Assembly: GCA_964540135.1 (NCBI GenBank)
Contig: CAZILK010000001.1
Coordinates: forward strand, 1 to 64,000
DNA: 64,000 bases
Source of the DNA: CAZCAQ01 sp964540135
Lineage (GTDB): Bacteria; Patescibacteriota; WWE3; UBA101185; UBA10185
Direction of reading: 5' to 3'
Positions within the stretch are counted from its first letter, which is position 1. Each line of letters begins with the position of its first letter. Position numbers and translations under genes: made by a program. Below the pieces are notes generated by a model. It saw nothing but the letters and a program-made list of their open reading frames with translations, was not told where the DNA came from and searched no databases. Of this stretch, positions 36,800 to 45,596 are shown in pieces.

Positions 36800-37387
36800 G
36801 TGACAAAAGTAATTATTAACTTAGGTTGTGGGAAAACAAGACTACCTGATTCAATTGGAGTTGATTATACAAAGATTGAAGATTATGTTGATGTTGTCCA
36901 CGATCTTGACTCACTGCCTTACCCTTTTGCAGACAACTATGCCGATGAAATTCATATGTACCATGTGCTAGAGCATCTTCACAATCCACTTAAAAAAGTG
37001 GAAGAATTACACCGAATTCTTAAGCCGGGTGGTATTTTATATATCAGAGTTCCGCATTTTTCTTCGATGGGAGCTTTTTCAGATATAACTCATATAAGAC
37101 CTTTTGGGTATGGATCGTTTGATTATTTTAATAAAGATTGTTCACATCATTTCTATACTTCAGTTGAGTTTGAAACAGTGCATAAAGAGATTAAGTATTT
37201 TGGGTTGTATCCTAATTCTGGTTTCTACACCAAGTATATCCACGCTAATCAATGTTTTTACCCAATGAGGCCTGTAGTTCTTCTCATGAACTTCTTGATT
37301 AAACTAAGCCCAACTGCCTTTGAGAGGTTTTGGTGTTATTTGGTTGGTGGTGCTACTGAAGTCGTAGTTACACTAAAAAAAGTCTAA
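36800..37387 (+). CDS. Class I SAM-dependent methyltransferase
   Basis: A 195-residue protein beginning with GTG. Motif I is unusually close to the start (INLGCGKTR, from residue 6), followed by GVDYTK and YHVLEHLHNP with LKPGG. The short N-terminus agrees with the predicted leaderless start, since little could be missing. It heads a plus-strand run that reaches 45164 and is one base away from another methyltransferase gene. Target unknown. Confidence 0.83.
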   Translation: MTKVIINLGCGKTRLPDSIGVDYTKIEDYVDVVHDLDSLPYPFADNYADEIHMYHVLEHLHNPLKKVEELHRILKPGGILYIRVPHFSSMGAFSDITHIRPFGYGSFDYFNKDCSHHFYTSVEFETVHKEIKYFGLYPNSGFYTKYIHANQCFYPMRPVVLLMNFLIKLSPTAFERFWCYLVGGATEVVVTLKKV

Positions 37388-37388
37388 A

Positions 37389-38207
37389 ATGCAAACCAAA
37401 GTTGTTAAAGACCAAGAGCTATTTTTTAACGATCATTCTATAAAAGATGAAATTCCATCTGAAAAGAATATTTTTTATTACTATTCTATTAAAGAACAGC
37501 AACACGGGTTTAACTTTATAAGCAATTGCAAAAACTTGCTTGAATACGGTTGTGGTATGGGCACATCGCTTGATGTATTTTTTGAAGACAAGTCACGAAA
37601 ACTAGCTGATTACAATATAGTTGGTGTCGATATTGCCGATAAGGCTTTAGATAGAGCAAGAGCCAAGTACCCCAGCTACACTTTTTATACCATTCAAAAT
37701 AATGTTATGCCACAAATTAACCCAGGAACTATGGACGGAGCTTTTATGCTCCATGTTTTGCATCATTCAACCGGGCATGACATTATGTTTGCCGAAATAT
37801 ACTCTAAACTAAAGCCAGGTGGGAAATTTTTCTTGTCAGACTTATCGTCAAATAATCCGTTCATTTCTTTTGGGAGATTTCTCTTTCCTTTTGTTTCAGG
37901 TAAGATGACCGAAACTTTTGAAGATGATCTTGTTGTTGATGGCAAAATACCTGATAAATACAAAATTAGTAAGGATAAAGTTATCTCTCAACTTAAGGTG
38001 TGTGGTTTTACCATAACTGAAGTTGGAGAAGGACACTTGTTTGTTTTTATCTTTAACTGGCTTCATAGATTATTACCGTTTCTCCATATAGCTGATATGC
38101 ATTTTTTGCTAAAACCGTTAATGGCCCTAGAACAAAGGATGTTAAAATTCTCATTTTTTAAAAAGTATGCAGAAGTTTTTTATATTTTTGCAGTAAAAGA
38201 GCACTAA
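37389..38207 (+). CDS. Class I SAM-dependent methyltransferase
   Basis: A 272-residue protein with LEYGCGMGT as motif I, GVDIADKAL as motif II, LHVLHHS and LKPGGKF. It is not a close copy of the neighbouring methyltransferase at 36800, so the two probably act on different positions. It starts one base after that gene's stop and ends two bases before the GT2 gene, indicating one transcript. A sugar O-methylation role is inferred from context. Confidence 0.83.
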   Translation: MQTKVVKDQELFFNDHSIKDEIPSEKNIFYYYSIKEQQHGFNFISNCKNLLEYGCGMGTSLDVFFEDKSRKLADYNIVGVDIADKALDRARAKYPSYTFYTIQNNVMPQINPGTMDGAFMLHVLHHSTGHDIMFAEIYSKLKPGGKFFLSDLSSNNPFISFGRFLFPFVSGKMTETFEDDLVVDGKIPDKYKISKDKVISQLKVCGFTITEVGEGHLFVFIFNWLHRLLPFLHIADMHFLLKPLMALEQRMLKFSFFKKYAEVFYIFAVKEH

Positions 38208-38209
38208 AT

Positions 38210-39250
38210 ATGTTTCTAACAATTGCAATTCCAGCATATAATAGACCGGATAACCTAGATGTACTTCTCTCAGGTCTCGTAAAGATCTTAACAGATGAAA
38301 CTCAGGTTTATATTTCTGATGATGCCTCTCCGTTAGCCTCAGAAATCAGACAAGTTGTTGAAAAGTACACCGCTCTAAATCCAAACATAAAGTATTTTTT
38401 AAACGAGCAGAATTTAGGGTACAGCGGAAATGTGTTTAAGCTTTATGAGTTAAGCGATTCAAAGTATATCTGGTTTTTGTGTGACGATGATGTTGTTTTA
38501 GAAACATCAGTCAGCGATATCATCTCCAAGCTGAAAAAACATGAGCCAACCGTTGCTGTTTTTAACCATACACAAATTGATCCATATGGCAGGAAAATAA
38601 AAGCTTTTTACGGGGATCACGATTTACTATTCACAGATGATGCGCAGTTTGAAGATGCTTCCCATTTGTTTAGAATCTGCTTTCTATCAACTCTTGTGGT
38701 TGAGAAGCTTGGAGATCTGCCAGAACTTAAAAAGACAGACTATGCAAACAATATATTCGTTCAAATCAGCTTCTCGTTTTTGCTTCTTTCTAAAAAGTTT
38801 AAATTTGCTGAATTCACAGATGTAGTTTTACACCGTAATGTTGGCTTTAAATACGGTGAATTCTTTAAGTTTTACACAATAGATACTTTAAAATCGATTT
38901 ACATTGTTGATCACTGTATATCAACCAAAAAATTCAAAGACTGGGCTATTAGAGATATGCCTACTGCTTTAAAGCTGTATCTTTCACAAAAACTAGGCCT
39001 TTTTAAATATTGGGGGAGACCCACTAAACAGTCTATAAGGTCTCTCTTTGATTATTACGGCATTTACGCTCTAGCTTTTCTCTCTTTCCCAGTTATTAGC
39101 TTTCTAACTCCGACCATTCTACTAAAAGCGCTATATTTCTTTCAATTAGTTCAAATCCACGGGTTTGAGCAAGCTAAAGTGTTATACAAAGAGAAAATTA
39201 ACAGAGCGTATACTGATTCAAGGAAAACTGGTTTTACAACATACAAATGA
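38210..39250 (+). CDS. GT2 glycosyltransferase, abequosyltransferase-like
   Basis: A 346-residue GT-A enzyme with AIPAYNRPDNL, YISDDAS and the metal motif CDDD (residues 91-94). The LGYSGNVFKLYE segment resembles abequosyltransferase RfbV-type proteins of O-antigen loci. The C-terminal part includes a hydrophobic stretch (about 285-310) that may associate with the membrane. It overlaps the first of the three YfhO-like genes by ATGA. The donor sugar cannot be inferred. Confidence 0.85.
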   Translation: MFLTIAIPAYNRPDNLDVLLSGLVKILTDETQVYISDDASPLASEIRQVVEKYTALNPNIKYFLNEQNLGYSGNVFKLYELSDSKYIWFLCDDDVVLETSVSDIISKLKKHEPTVAVFNHTQIDPYGRKIKAFYGDHDLLFTDDAQFEDASHLFRICFLSTLVVEKLGDLPELKKTDYANNIFVQISFSFLLLSKKFKFAEFTDVVLHRNVGFKYGEFFKFYTIDTLKSIYIVDHCISTKKFKDWAIRDMPTALKLYLSQKLGLFKYWGRPTKQSIRSLFDYYGIYALAFLSFPVISFLTPTILLKALYFFQLVQIHGFEQAKVLYKEKINRAYTDSRKTGFTTYK

Positions 39251-41466
39251 AGAGATTTGAAAATATTTATTTAAAAATAGTTGAGTTTGTATTAAAGTTT
39301 TATTTACCTCTTGGTGTTGTATGTTATCTTTTGTTAGCTGTTATTCTAGCTCTAAAATTTGTAAGAGTACTTGGGCCAAATGAGTTTATCTTTATTCATG
39401 ACGAGTATTTAACCCTAGACAAATTTCACGCATTAAGAGCTTTTTTGGTACAAAATCCAATCAATTTTGGAACATCGGAGACAACAAACCTGATAGTCAC
39501 TTTTTTTTCAAGGTGCTACTACCTTGTTAGTTACAGTGTGGGTATGAGTATTGCTGGCTCACAGCTTCTTCTCTTTAGTATAAAGCTGTTCTTTATAGGA
39601 TTTCTCCCGTTTTTGGGTTTTAAGAAAATCGCGCAAACATTATTCAATATCGATCTAGGCCCTTGTGAAACTCTAGACTTGAAAGCTTGTACAAAGACTT
39701 TAGGTAACCTAATTGGTGTAGTGCTTGTTGCTTTAGTCTATTCATTTAATACCTACACATTGATCTATTGGCATGGAAATAGCTTTGAGCTAACTCTTTT
39801 ACTTTGTTACGCGTTAGCACCTTTAGCGTTTTACTATTTTCATACTGCTTTATTTAAGAAACAAACAATCCTAGCAGATTTTCTTAAGCCAGTAGTTATC
39901 TTGTTTTTCATGTCATTTGCATTCTATCTATGTATTGTTTTTGTACTATTTTTAATGCTGTATTTCTTGCTAATTCATTTTGTGTATAAAACTGATGGAG
40001 TCAGTTTACTTAAAAGACTTGGTATTCTTTCACTGTTATACATACCTTTCTTACCACTCTTTGGTCTCATCCCGTATGAAATGCTTTTTAGTTCTGTAAG
40101 TGGCATTAACACTAGCGGTGGAGAGACATTTAACAACCTTGCCGGTAGTCTACTTTACCCGCTTTTCATGTGGTATTCATGGGGGATATATACTTACTGG
40201 GATCATAGAAATATATTTACTTTTCATGACTTTTTTAAACACTTACCTTATTTATTTTCACCGATTCTTGTTTATGTACTTCTACTCGTAAGCATCTTTA
40301 AAAACAGTTATAGAAAATATTTACTTATCTTTCTACTTATCTTTTTATGCTTCTTGTTTTTTATAAAAGGACCTCAAGAGCCTTTTGGCGAACTGTTTAA
40401 AGCCTTGCTGGAAAAAGTCCCAGTATTTAGAGTATTTAGATCTCCTGATAATAAATTTGGATTTGCACTGGTACTTGCCCTTTGTTTATCAACTCTTTCA
40501 ATAGTAGACAGAGTCAATAAAAAACTGCTTTTGCCGGTACTTATATTCATGCTTCTTGTTCAGTCTCATTTGTTGATTAATTCAAAAGCAATAATCGGTG
40601 AGAATACCGATGATTCACGAGACCGGATAATCAGGTATACACAAAAGCAAGAGCAATTAATACAGTTTTTGAATTCAAAAAGTCTAGCTTACGAAAATAT
40701 CTTGCCGTACCCGCCGGATGAGTTTGGCAACTTCACTTTAGAGGACGGAGATTACCATATAGGTCAGGAGCTTATTTCCAAGAGGGTAGCTCAACCATTT
40801 ATTTTCTATTCTAAATACAGTGGTGTGAGTACAGAGGTGTTTTCCATGCTAACCGACTTTTTAGAAGAAAAAGATTTTGAGATCGTAAAACAACTTCCTA
40901 TAAATTATCTTCTAGTTCGAAGAGATATAGCGCATGTTGACTACAACAATCACTTTATCGAGCGTATAAATCGGAGCTTTCCACTGCTTTTCTCCAATGA
41001 AACTTATAAGTTGTATGACATCGGTGCGCCAAGTATTCTTAGTTCAGATAACCTTATTGCTTTTAATGCTGTGAGTCCTATTCATTACAAACTCAAAGTA
41101 GATACAACAAGTGCATCTACTTTAACTTTTATGCAAAGTTATAATCCCAAGTGGAAGTTATATGAAATAACTGAAGCCGAGTACCTAGCCTGTGATAACG
41201 AGAGCTGTAGGCATAGGCAGAAGCCTTTTCTTTCTGAGTTAGCTGTTCCATTTAAAGAGTCTCATTTCGAAAATTCACACAAGAAAAGCATGCTTGGTAT
41301 GAATGAATGGGATTTAGATGGAACGAACCAAGATGTTAAGTATTACTCGCTGTATTTCTCGCTCCAAAGTTACTTTTATTACTCCGTTCTTTTAGCAGGA
41401 GTGTACCTAATGTTTATGTTGTTAATTATAGCTACAAATCGGTATTCAAACAGAAATGCCAACTAA
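39247..41466 (+). CDS. YfhO-like GT-C membrane protein, copy 1 of a tandem triplet
   Basis: A 739-residue protein. A first helix at about 15-36 is followed by an acidic loop (FIHDEYLTLDKFHALR), about ten more helices to about 430, a soluble extracytoplasmic domain, and a last helix near 710-730. FNTYTLIYWHG and the PVFRVFRSPDNKFGF segment recur in copy 2. The layout fits YfhO-type GT-C proteins, some of which glycosylate teichoic or lipoteichoic acids; that function is not demonstrated for this group. It is coupled to the GT2 gene upstream and overlaps copy 2 by 11 bases. Confidence 0.75.
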   Translation: MKRFENIYLKIVEFVLKFYLPLGVVCYLLLAVILALKFVRVLGPNEFIFIHDEYLTLDKFHALRAFLVQNPINFGTSETTNLIVTFFSRCYYLVSYSVGMSIAGSQLLLFSIKLFFIGFLPFLGFKKIAQTLFNIDLGPCETLDLKACTKTLGNLIGVVLVALVYSFNTYTLIYWHGNSFELTLLLCYALAPLAFYYFHTALFKKQTILADFLKPVVILFFMSFAFYLCIVFVLFLMLYFLLIHFVYKTDGVSLLKRLGILSLLYIPFLPLFGLIPYEMLFSSVSGINTSGGETFNNLAGSLLYPLFMWYSWGIYTYWDHRNIFTFHDFFKHLPYLFSPILVYVLLLVSIFKNSYRKYLLIFLLIFLCFLFFIKGPQEPFGELFKALLEKVPVFRVFRSPDNKFGFALVLALCLSTLSIVDRVNKKLLLPVLIFMLLVQSHLLINSKAIIGENTDDSRDRIIRYTQKQEQLIQFLNSKSLAYENILPYPPDEFGNFTLEDGDYHIGQELISKRVAQPFIFYSKYSGVSTEVFSMLTDFLEEKDFEIVKQLPINYLLVRRDIAHVDYNNHFIERINRSFPLLFSNETYKLYDIGAPSILSSDNLIAFNAVSPIHYKLKVDTTSASTLTFMQSYNPKWKLYEITEAEYLACDNESCRHRQKPFLSELAVPFKESHFENSHKKSMLGMNEWDLDGTNQDVKYYSLYFSLQSYFYYSVLLAGVYLMFMLLIIATNRYSNRNAN

Positions 41467-43540
41467 GAAATACTTGCCCTATATCGCATCTATCGTAATA
41501 GCATTACTTTTTACTTTCACAACATTTAAAGGTGTAAAAAACAACGAATTCATTTTTATTTCTGATCAATTTATAAAAGTTAGTTTTGAGGAGGCATCAA
41601 AATCTTTTCTGCATTTACGCAAGCTTGAAAATCTTGGAGTTCACAATGCGTGGCAAAGCACTGTACAATTTTTTGATTCCATTTATTATTTGGTATCGTA
41701 TAAGATTGGTTTAACTGTTCTTCATAGTGAAATGCTACTGCATTTCATCATCACCTTTCTTACACTAGTCGTATCATTTGAGGCATTCAAAAGACTAAAC
41801 GAGAAAGTTTTTGGTAATACTTCTACCCTCTCATCTTTTATTGTTGCGCTATTTTATACTTTTAATCCCTATACGTTTGTTTTGTGGCATGGCGGAGTAT
41901 ATAACTTGGGATCGTGCTTAACCTATGCTTTTGCACCAACCCTACTTTATTTGGTGTATAAACTTACTTTCTTAAAAAGTTCTGTTAGTACCGCGTTAGC
42001 TCTTTCTGTAGTTCTGTTTTTATCTTCATTTGTGTTTTGGATGCTAGCTCCAATCTTGTTTTATTTACTTTTGCTAACACCAGTATTTCTTATCATAAAC
42101 ACTTACAAAACAAAAAGCTTTCCTTTAAGACAGTTAGGTTTGTTTTCACTAACAGCTTTGGTGTATCTGCTGCTTGTTGGTTTCATACTACACTCAATTC
42201 TTTTTGAGTTTTTCAATACTGCCGGGTACGCAAGTCCTTTCTCCACACCGACCTACGGTAATCAGGGAGGGGGACTTAATTATATTCTCAAGCTCTATTT
42301 TTCTTGGGGTATTTATAATGTCTGGACACCAAGGACTATATACCCAAAGCCAATTACAGATTATTTCTTTTCCAATTTCTATCTTTTTGGATTATTTAGC
42401 CTTTATGTTATGGCTTTACTTCCTATGTTGTACTTTTTAGTAAAAAAGAGTTTAGCTAAACTAGCCCCTCTTTATGTGATCCACTTAGTTTTACTATTAA
42501 TCTTTATGTTTTTTGCAAAGGCAAATCAGCCTCCGTTTGGAGAAGTCTTTGATTGGTTATATAGTAATGTAGCTTTTTTCAAAGTTTTTCGAACGGCTGA
42601 TGTTAGATTCGGGTTTGTAATTGTATTGTGCCTTAGTATCCTTTTGTTATATAGCTCAAAATTTATAAAAAGGTCTATTTTTGTAGTTCTTACAATTTTT
42701 TCCATCATTCTACTTGTTTTCTGGCTATTTACAGGTAAAGCAACAAGGGGGTTTGAAATTGACAACATTTCGTACGATAGAATTGTTTATCAAACAGAGG
42801 ATAGTAAAGGGCTCATAGCGTTTTTAAACGCGAACAAATTTTTAGATAGGTACGTCCTAATCTTACCAGGATTTTCGTATCATACTTTTGAACTTAAGAA
42901 AGGGGATTTCTTTGTTGGCCAAGATATTATCTCAAAGTTTGTCACCTCCCCTTTCATTTATCCCAATCAGGGAACAACTGATTTATATCTTAGTAGTTAT
43001 CAGGCGCTTGCAGCCATACTTAAGGCGCGAAGCTACGATCAGTTTAATAATCTACCGGTGAAATATATTGTATTAAGGCGTGATATCAGCTGTACAGACT
43101 GTTATACACAAGAATTAGAAGATTTAGAAAAGAGTCGGGTTTTTAAGCAAGTATTTGCAAACAGCACTTTTAAAGTTCTAGAGGTGCCGGATAGTGTTGG
43201 CATAGTTGAAAATGTAAAAAACTATGTAATGAAATCTCCAGTCTATATACCTATTTTCAAACCTGAAAGTACAATTAACTTAAACTTAAGTTATAACGAT
43301 AGCTGGAGATTATATTACGGATCTAAGATTAATCCGCTTAGTTTAGTGAGAGATTATTTTGCAGATAATGGCCTAAAACCGCGTCAAGTTGGGCCTTTCA
43401 TGCAGTTTACTAATATTCCACAAGCAGAATCATATACTTTGGTTTTCGCACCGCAGATTTTGTATTACATGTTACTAGAACTAAGTTTAGTCACAGTGTC
43501 GCTTGTTTTAATTTACTTATATAATAGAAAAGATGTTTAA
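41456..43540 (+). CDS. YfhO-like GT-C membrane protein, copy 2 of a tandem triplet
   Basis: A 694-residue protein with the same order as copy 1: first helix, acidic loop with FISDQFIKVS, the FNPYTFVLWHGG motif, AFFKVFRTADVRFGF, an extracytoplasmic domain with KYIVLRRDIS, and a terminal helix. Near its end a SYNDSWRLYY segment matches the SYNPKWKLYE segment of copy 1, the YfhO hallmark region. It overlaps the genes on both sides (11 and 8 bases). Transfer of a sugar outside the membrane is likely but unproven. Confidence 0.75.
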   Translation: MPTKKYLPYIASIVIALLFTFTTFKGVKNNEFIFISDQFIKVSFEEASKSFLHLRKLENLGVHNAWQSTVQFFDSIYYLVSYKIGLTVLHSEMLLHFIITFLTLVVSFEAFKRLNEKVFGNTSTLSSFIVALFYTFNPYTFVLWHGGVYNLGSCLTYAFAPTLLYLVYKLTFLKSSVSTALALSVVLFLSSFVFWMLAPILFYLLLLTPVFLIINTYKTKSFPLRQLGLFSLTALVYLLLVGFILHSILFEFFNTAGYASPFSTPTYGNQGGGLNYILKLYFSWGIYNVWTPRTIYPKPITDYFFSNFYLFGLFSLYVMALLPMLYFLVKKSLAKLAPLYVIHLVLLLIFMFFAKANQPPFGEVFDWLYSNVAFFKVFRTADVRFGFVIVLCLSILLLYSSKFIKRSIFVVLTIFSIILLVFWLFTGKATRGFEIDNISYDRIVYQTEDSKGLIAFLNANKFLDRYVLILPGFSYHTFELKKGDFFVGQDIISKFVTSPFIYPNQGTTDLYLSSYQALAAILKARSYDQFNNLPVKYIVLRRDISCTDCYTQELEDLEKSRVFKQVFANSTFKVLEVPDSVGIVENVKNYVMKSPVYIPIFKPESTINLNLSYNDSWRLYYGSKINPLSLVRDYFADNGLKPRQVGPFMQFTNIPQAESYTLVFAPQILYYMLLELSLVTVSLVLIYLYNRKDV

Positions 43541-45164
43541 TTCTTCACTTATTTACGATTACAACGACATTGCGTCGTATTTTATCTCGGCACTTCGCGA
43601 AAGAAGTGGAGTAAACCACTTTTCTTTAGTTGAAGCATCTCCAATACTCACAAAGCTCGAGCCTTTAAACGGGCTTATAAATTTATTCTTTTTCAAACTG
43701 TTTGATCAAATACTGGCAATAAACTTGATTTCCATCATGTACTTAGTACTTGGGTTTACTGTGTCTTACATTTTATTTAAAAAAATAAGTAAGAATAATG
43801 TCTTGTCGATCTGTTTTGCATTTTTCAATACCTTCTCAATTTACAATCTCTATCGAATAATTTCGTTTACAACAGACCTGATGCAGTTTTTTATGTTCCC
43901 ATTAACCATCTATTTGTTATATACAAAAAAACTTAAACCGCATCTTCTAGCTTTATTGTGTCTTGTTGGTTTTGGACTGAGCATATACTCATCGTTTATG
44001 TGTGTTGTTGTAATTCTTTTTTGGTATCTCAGCGATTTGTTTTTCTCACAAAGCATTTTAAGTCAAAGACTTAAGGAAGTTACTAAAAACTTTTTATTAT
44101 TTCTTGCGCCGCTATTTGTTGTTGGGGCAGTTCTTTATAGCAGTGTAATCTTACCTTCTCTGCCTTACTTTGCACGGTTCACGAGAGATGAGAACAAGCT
44201 AATTAGGAACATGAAAACAAAGTACAGACCAATTGAGGATTTTTACAGCTTAAGCTTTAGACCTTGGTATTTTGTAATTCCACCAAAAAACTCAGTTTTT
44301 TTTGGAGAAGTTGGCAGATCGGCATATAAAAGAATAAGTGAAACCGGTTACTTTCTTGCTGATGATTATACAGAGGAAGAAGCAGCGGGGAGTTATTTAG
44401 GTTGGCATTTTATTTTAGGCGCTCTTTTTGTGTATGCCTATTTAATGTATAGAAAACTCTCTCACAGCACAGCAAGAGGTTTTGACTCAATCCTGGAAAA
44501 CGAGACTCTAATTTTAAGACTCGGGTTAATTACAATCTTAATTCTTCTTGTAAGCCACCCACCCACCTTTACAATAAGTGGTATTATATTTGTAACTCCA
44601 ACTTACTTCATTTATAAGTTTCTCCCAGTATTTAGAACACTTGTCAGGTTCAGTGCATTCATATATTTATTTATCTTGATTATAAACCTTATCTTATACA
44701 CGGACTTATACAACAAGATGACTGCCAAATTGCGAGTTTTGTTTGTGCCGGTTTTACTTATCTCCACGTTTGTAGTTATGCAAATTAAGCTGCCGATAGT
44801 AGATGTTAAAAGAGCTCCTTCTGATATCGCCTTCATTAAGAATTACATGAGAGAGCCGTATAACTTTGCTGTATATCCAAAAGGGGACTATTATTCCATT
44901 TTTTGGCTGTTAAATACTAAAAAGCTATTGATAAACCCTGTCGATTTTATTAACGAAGAGTCTGGATTTGACTCAAATAAGTTCAGCAAATCTCTTAATA
45001 CGGTGGAAGGCTTGGCAGCTGCAAGGTCGTATGAGGCAAAGCTGTTGGTTGTGTATAAAAAGCAATTACCGCTAAAAACTGCTCAAAAGGATTTAGAATT
45101 CTTTACAACAGTGCTAGGGGAGCCTGTTTTTGAGTCTAGTGAGGCTGTAATATTTACTTTGTAA
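43533..45164 (+). CDS. Shortened YfhO-like GT-C membrane protein, copy 3
   Basis: A 543-residue protein that aligns by motif order with copies 1 and 2 (FNTFSIYNLYR in place of FNPYTFVLWHG, then PVFRTLVRFSAF, then a LLVVYKK segment like YIVLRRD). It begins directly with the loop region, so the first membrane helix is missing, and it stops before the SYN.W region and the last helix. It has no internal stop or frameshift, so it seems a stable short version rather than a fragment. No upstream in-frame start is available because it overlaps copy 2. Confidence 0.65.
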   Translation: MFNSSLIYDYNDIASYFISALRERSGVNHFSLVEASPILTKLEPLNGLINLFFFKLFDQILAINLISIMYLVLGFTVSYILFKKISKNNVLSICFAFFNTFSIYNLYRIISFTTDLMQFFMFPLTIYLLYTKKLKPHLLALLCLVGFGLSIYSSFMCVVVILFWYLSDLFFSQSILSQRLKEVTKNFLLFLAPLFVVGAVLYSSVILPSLPYFARFTRDENKLIRNMKTKYRPIEDFYSLSFRPWYFVIPPKNSVFFGEVGRSAYKRISETGYFLADDYTEEEAAGSYLGWHFILGALFVYAYLMYRKLSHSTARGFDSILENETLILRLGLITILILLVSHPPTFTISGIIFVTPTYFIYKFLPVFRTLVRFSAFIYLFILIINLILYTDLYNKMTAKLRVLFVPVLLISTFVVMQIKLPIVDVKRAPSDIAFIKNYMREPYNFAVYPKGDYYSIFWLLNTKKLLINPVDFINEESGFDSNKFSKSLNTVEGLAAARSYEAKLLVVYKKQLPLKTAQKDLEFFTTVLGEPVFESSEAVIFTL

Positions 45165-45173
45165 GCAATATGT

Positions 45174-45179
45174 TAAGAT
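45174..45179 (+). promoter_or_regulatory. -10 box of a predicted leaderless promoter
   Basis: TAAGAT ends six bases before the ATG at 45186 in the 21-base gap after the YfhO-like triplet. It is a weaker match than TATAAT, but the distance repeats that at other operon heads. Confidence 0.35.
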
Positions 45180-45185
45180 AAATCT

Positions 45186-45596
45186 ATGCAATTCCTGAAC
45201 TTTAATATGTTTTTGGTTTTATTGCTTACCTTATTTGTTATTTTCTATATTTTGGATCTTGATTCGCTTGTTAAACTTGAAAACAAAAACATTTTGTTAA
45301 AAAGACCTATCACCAATCTCTTACTTTTGGGAATAGTATTAGGACTTATTTCACGTGGTGGTATGCAAAACTTCTTAGTCTTTTTAGTTTCTGTTGCCTT
45401 TGTTCTCTTTGTTATCTTTCTTTTCTCTCTTGATAGAAAGCTTATGTTTTTGCTGTTGGGGGTGTTACTACTTTCACTGCCATTTCTTTATTCCTTAAAC
45501 TTGCTGTTTATAGCAATACATCTCGCTACTCTTATTTTTTTACTTCTTTTGGTTGTTGTGTGTAAGGAGCTATCACGTGAAAGCAGTCTTTCTTAA
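45186..45596 (+). CDS. Small four-helix membrane protein, unrecognised
   Basis: A 136-residue, very hydrophobic protein with about four membrane segments and few charged loops (LDLDSLVKLENKN, SLDRK). No family is recognised. Its 3' end overlaps the start of the next gene by 20 bases, and the Shine-Dalgarno sequence of that gene lies inside it, so the two are translationally linked. It may act as a partner of the large membrane protein that follows. Confidence 0.65.
   Translation: MQFLNFNMFLVLLLTLFVIFYILDLDSLVKLENKNILLKRPITNLLLLGIVLGLISRGGMQNFLVFLVSVAFVLFVIFLFSLDRKLMFLLLGVLLLSLPFLYSLNLLFIAIHLATLIFLLLLVVVCKELSRESSLS

Noticed and set aside
43533..45164. Third YfhO-like gene as a decaying pseudogene
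   Set aside because: It is shorter than its neighbours but has one long uninterrupted frame, overlapping start coordinates and a normal end, so it is reported as a short gene.
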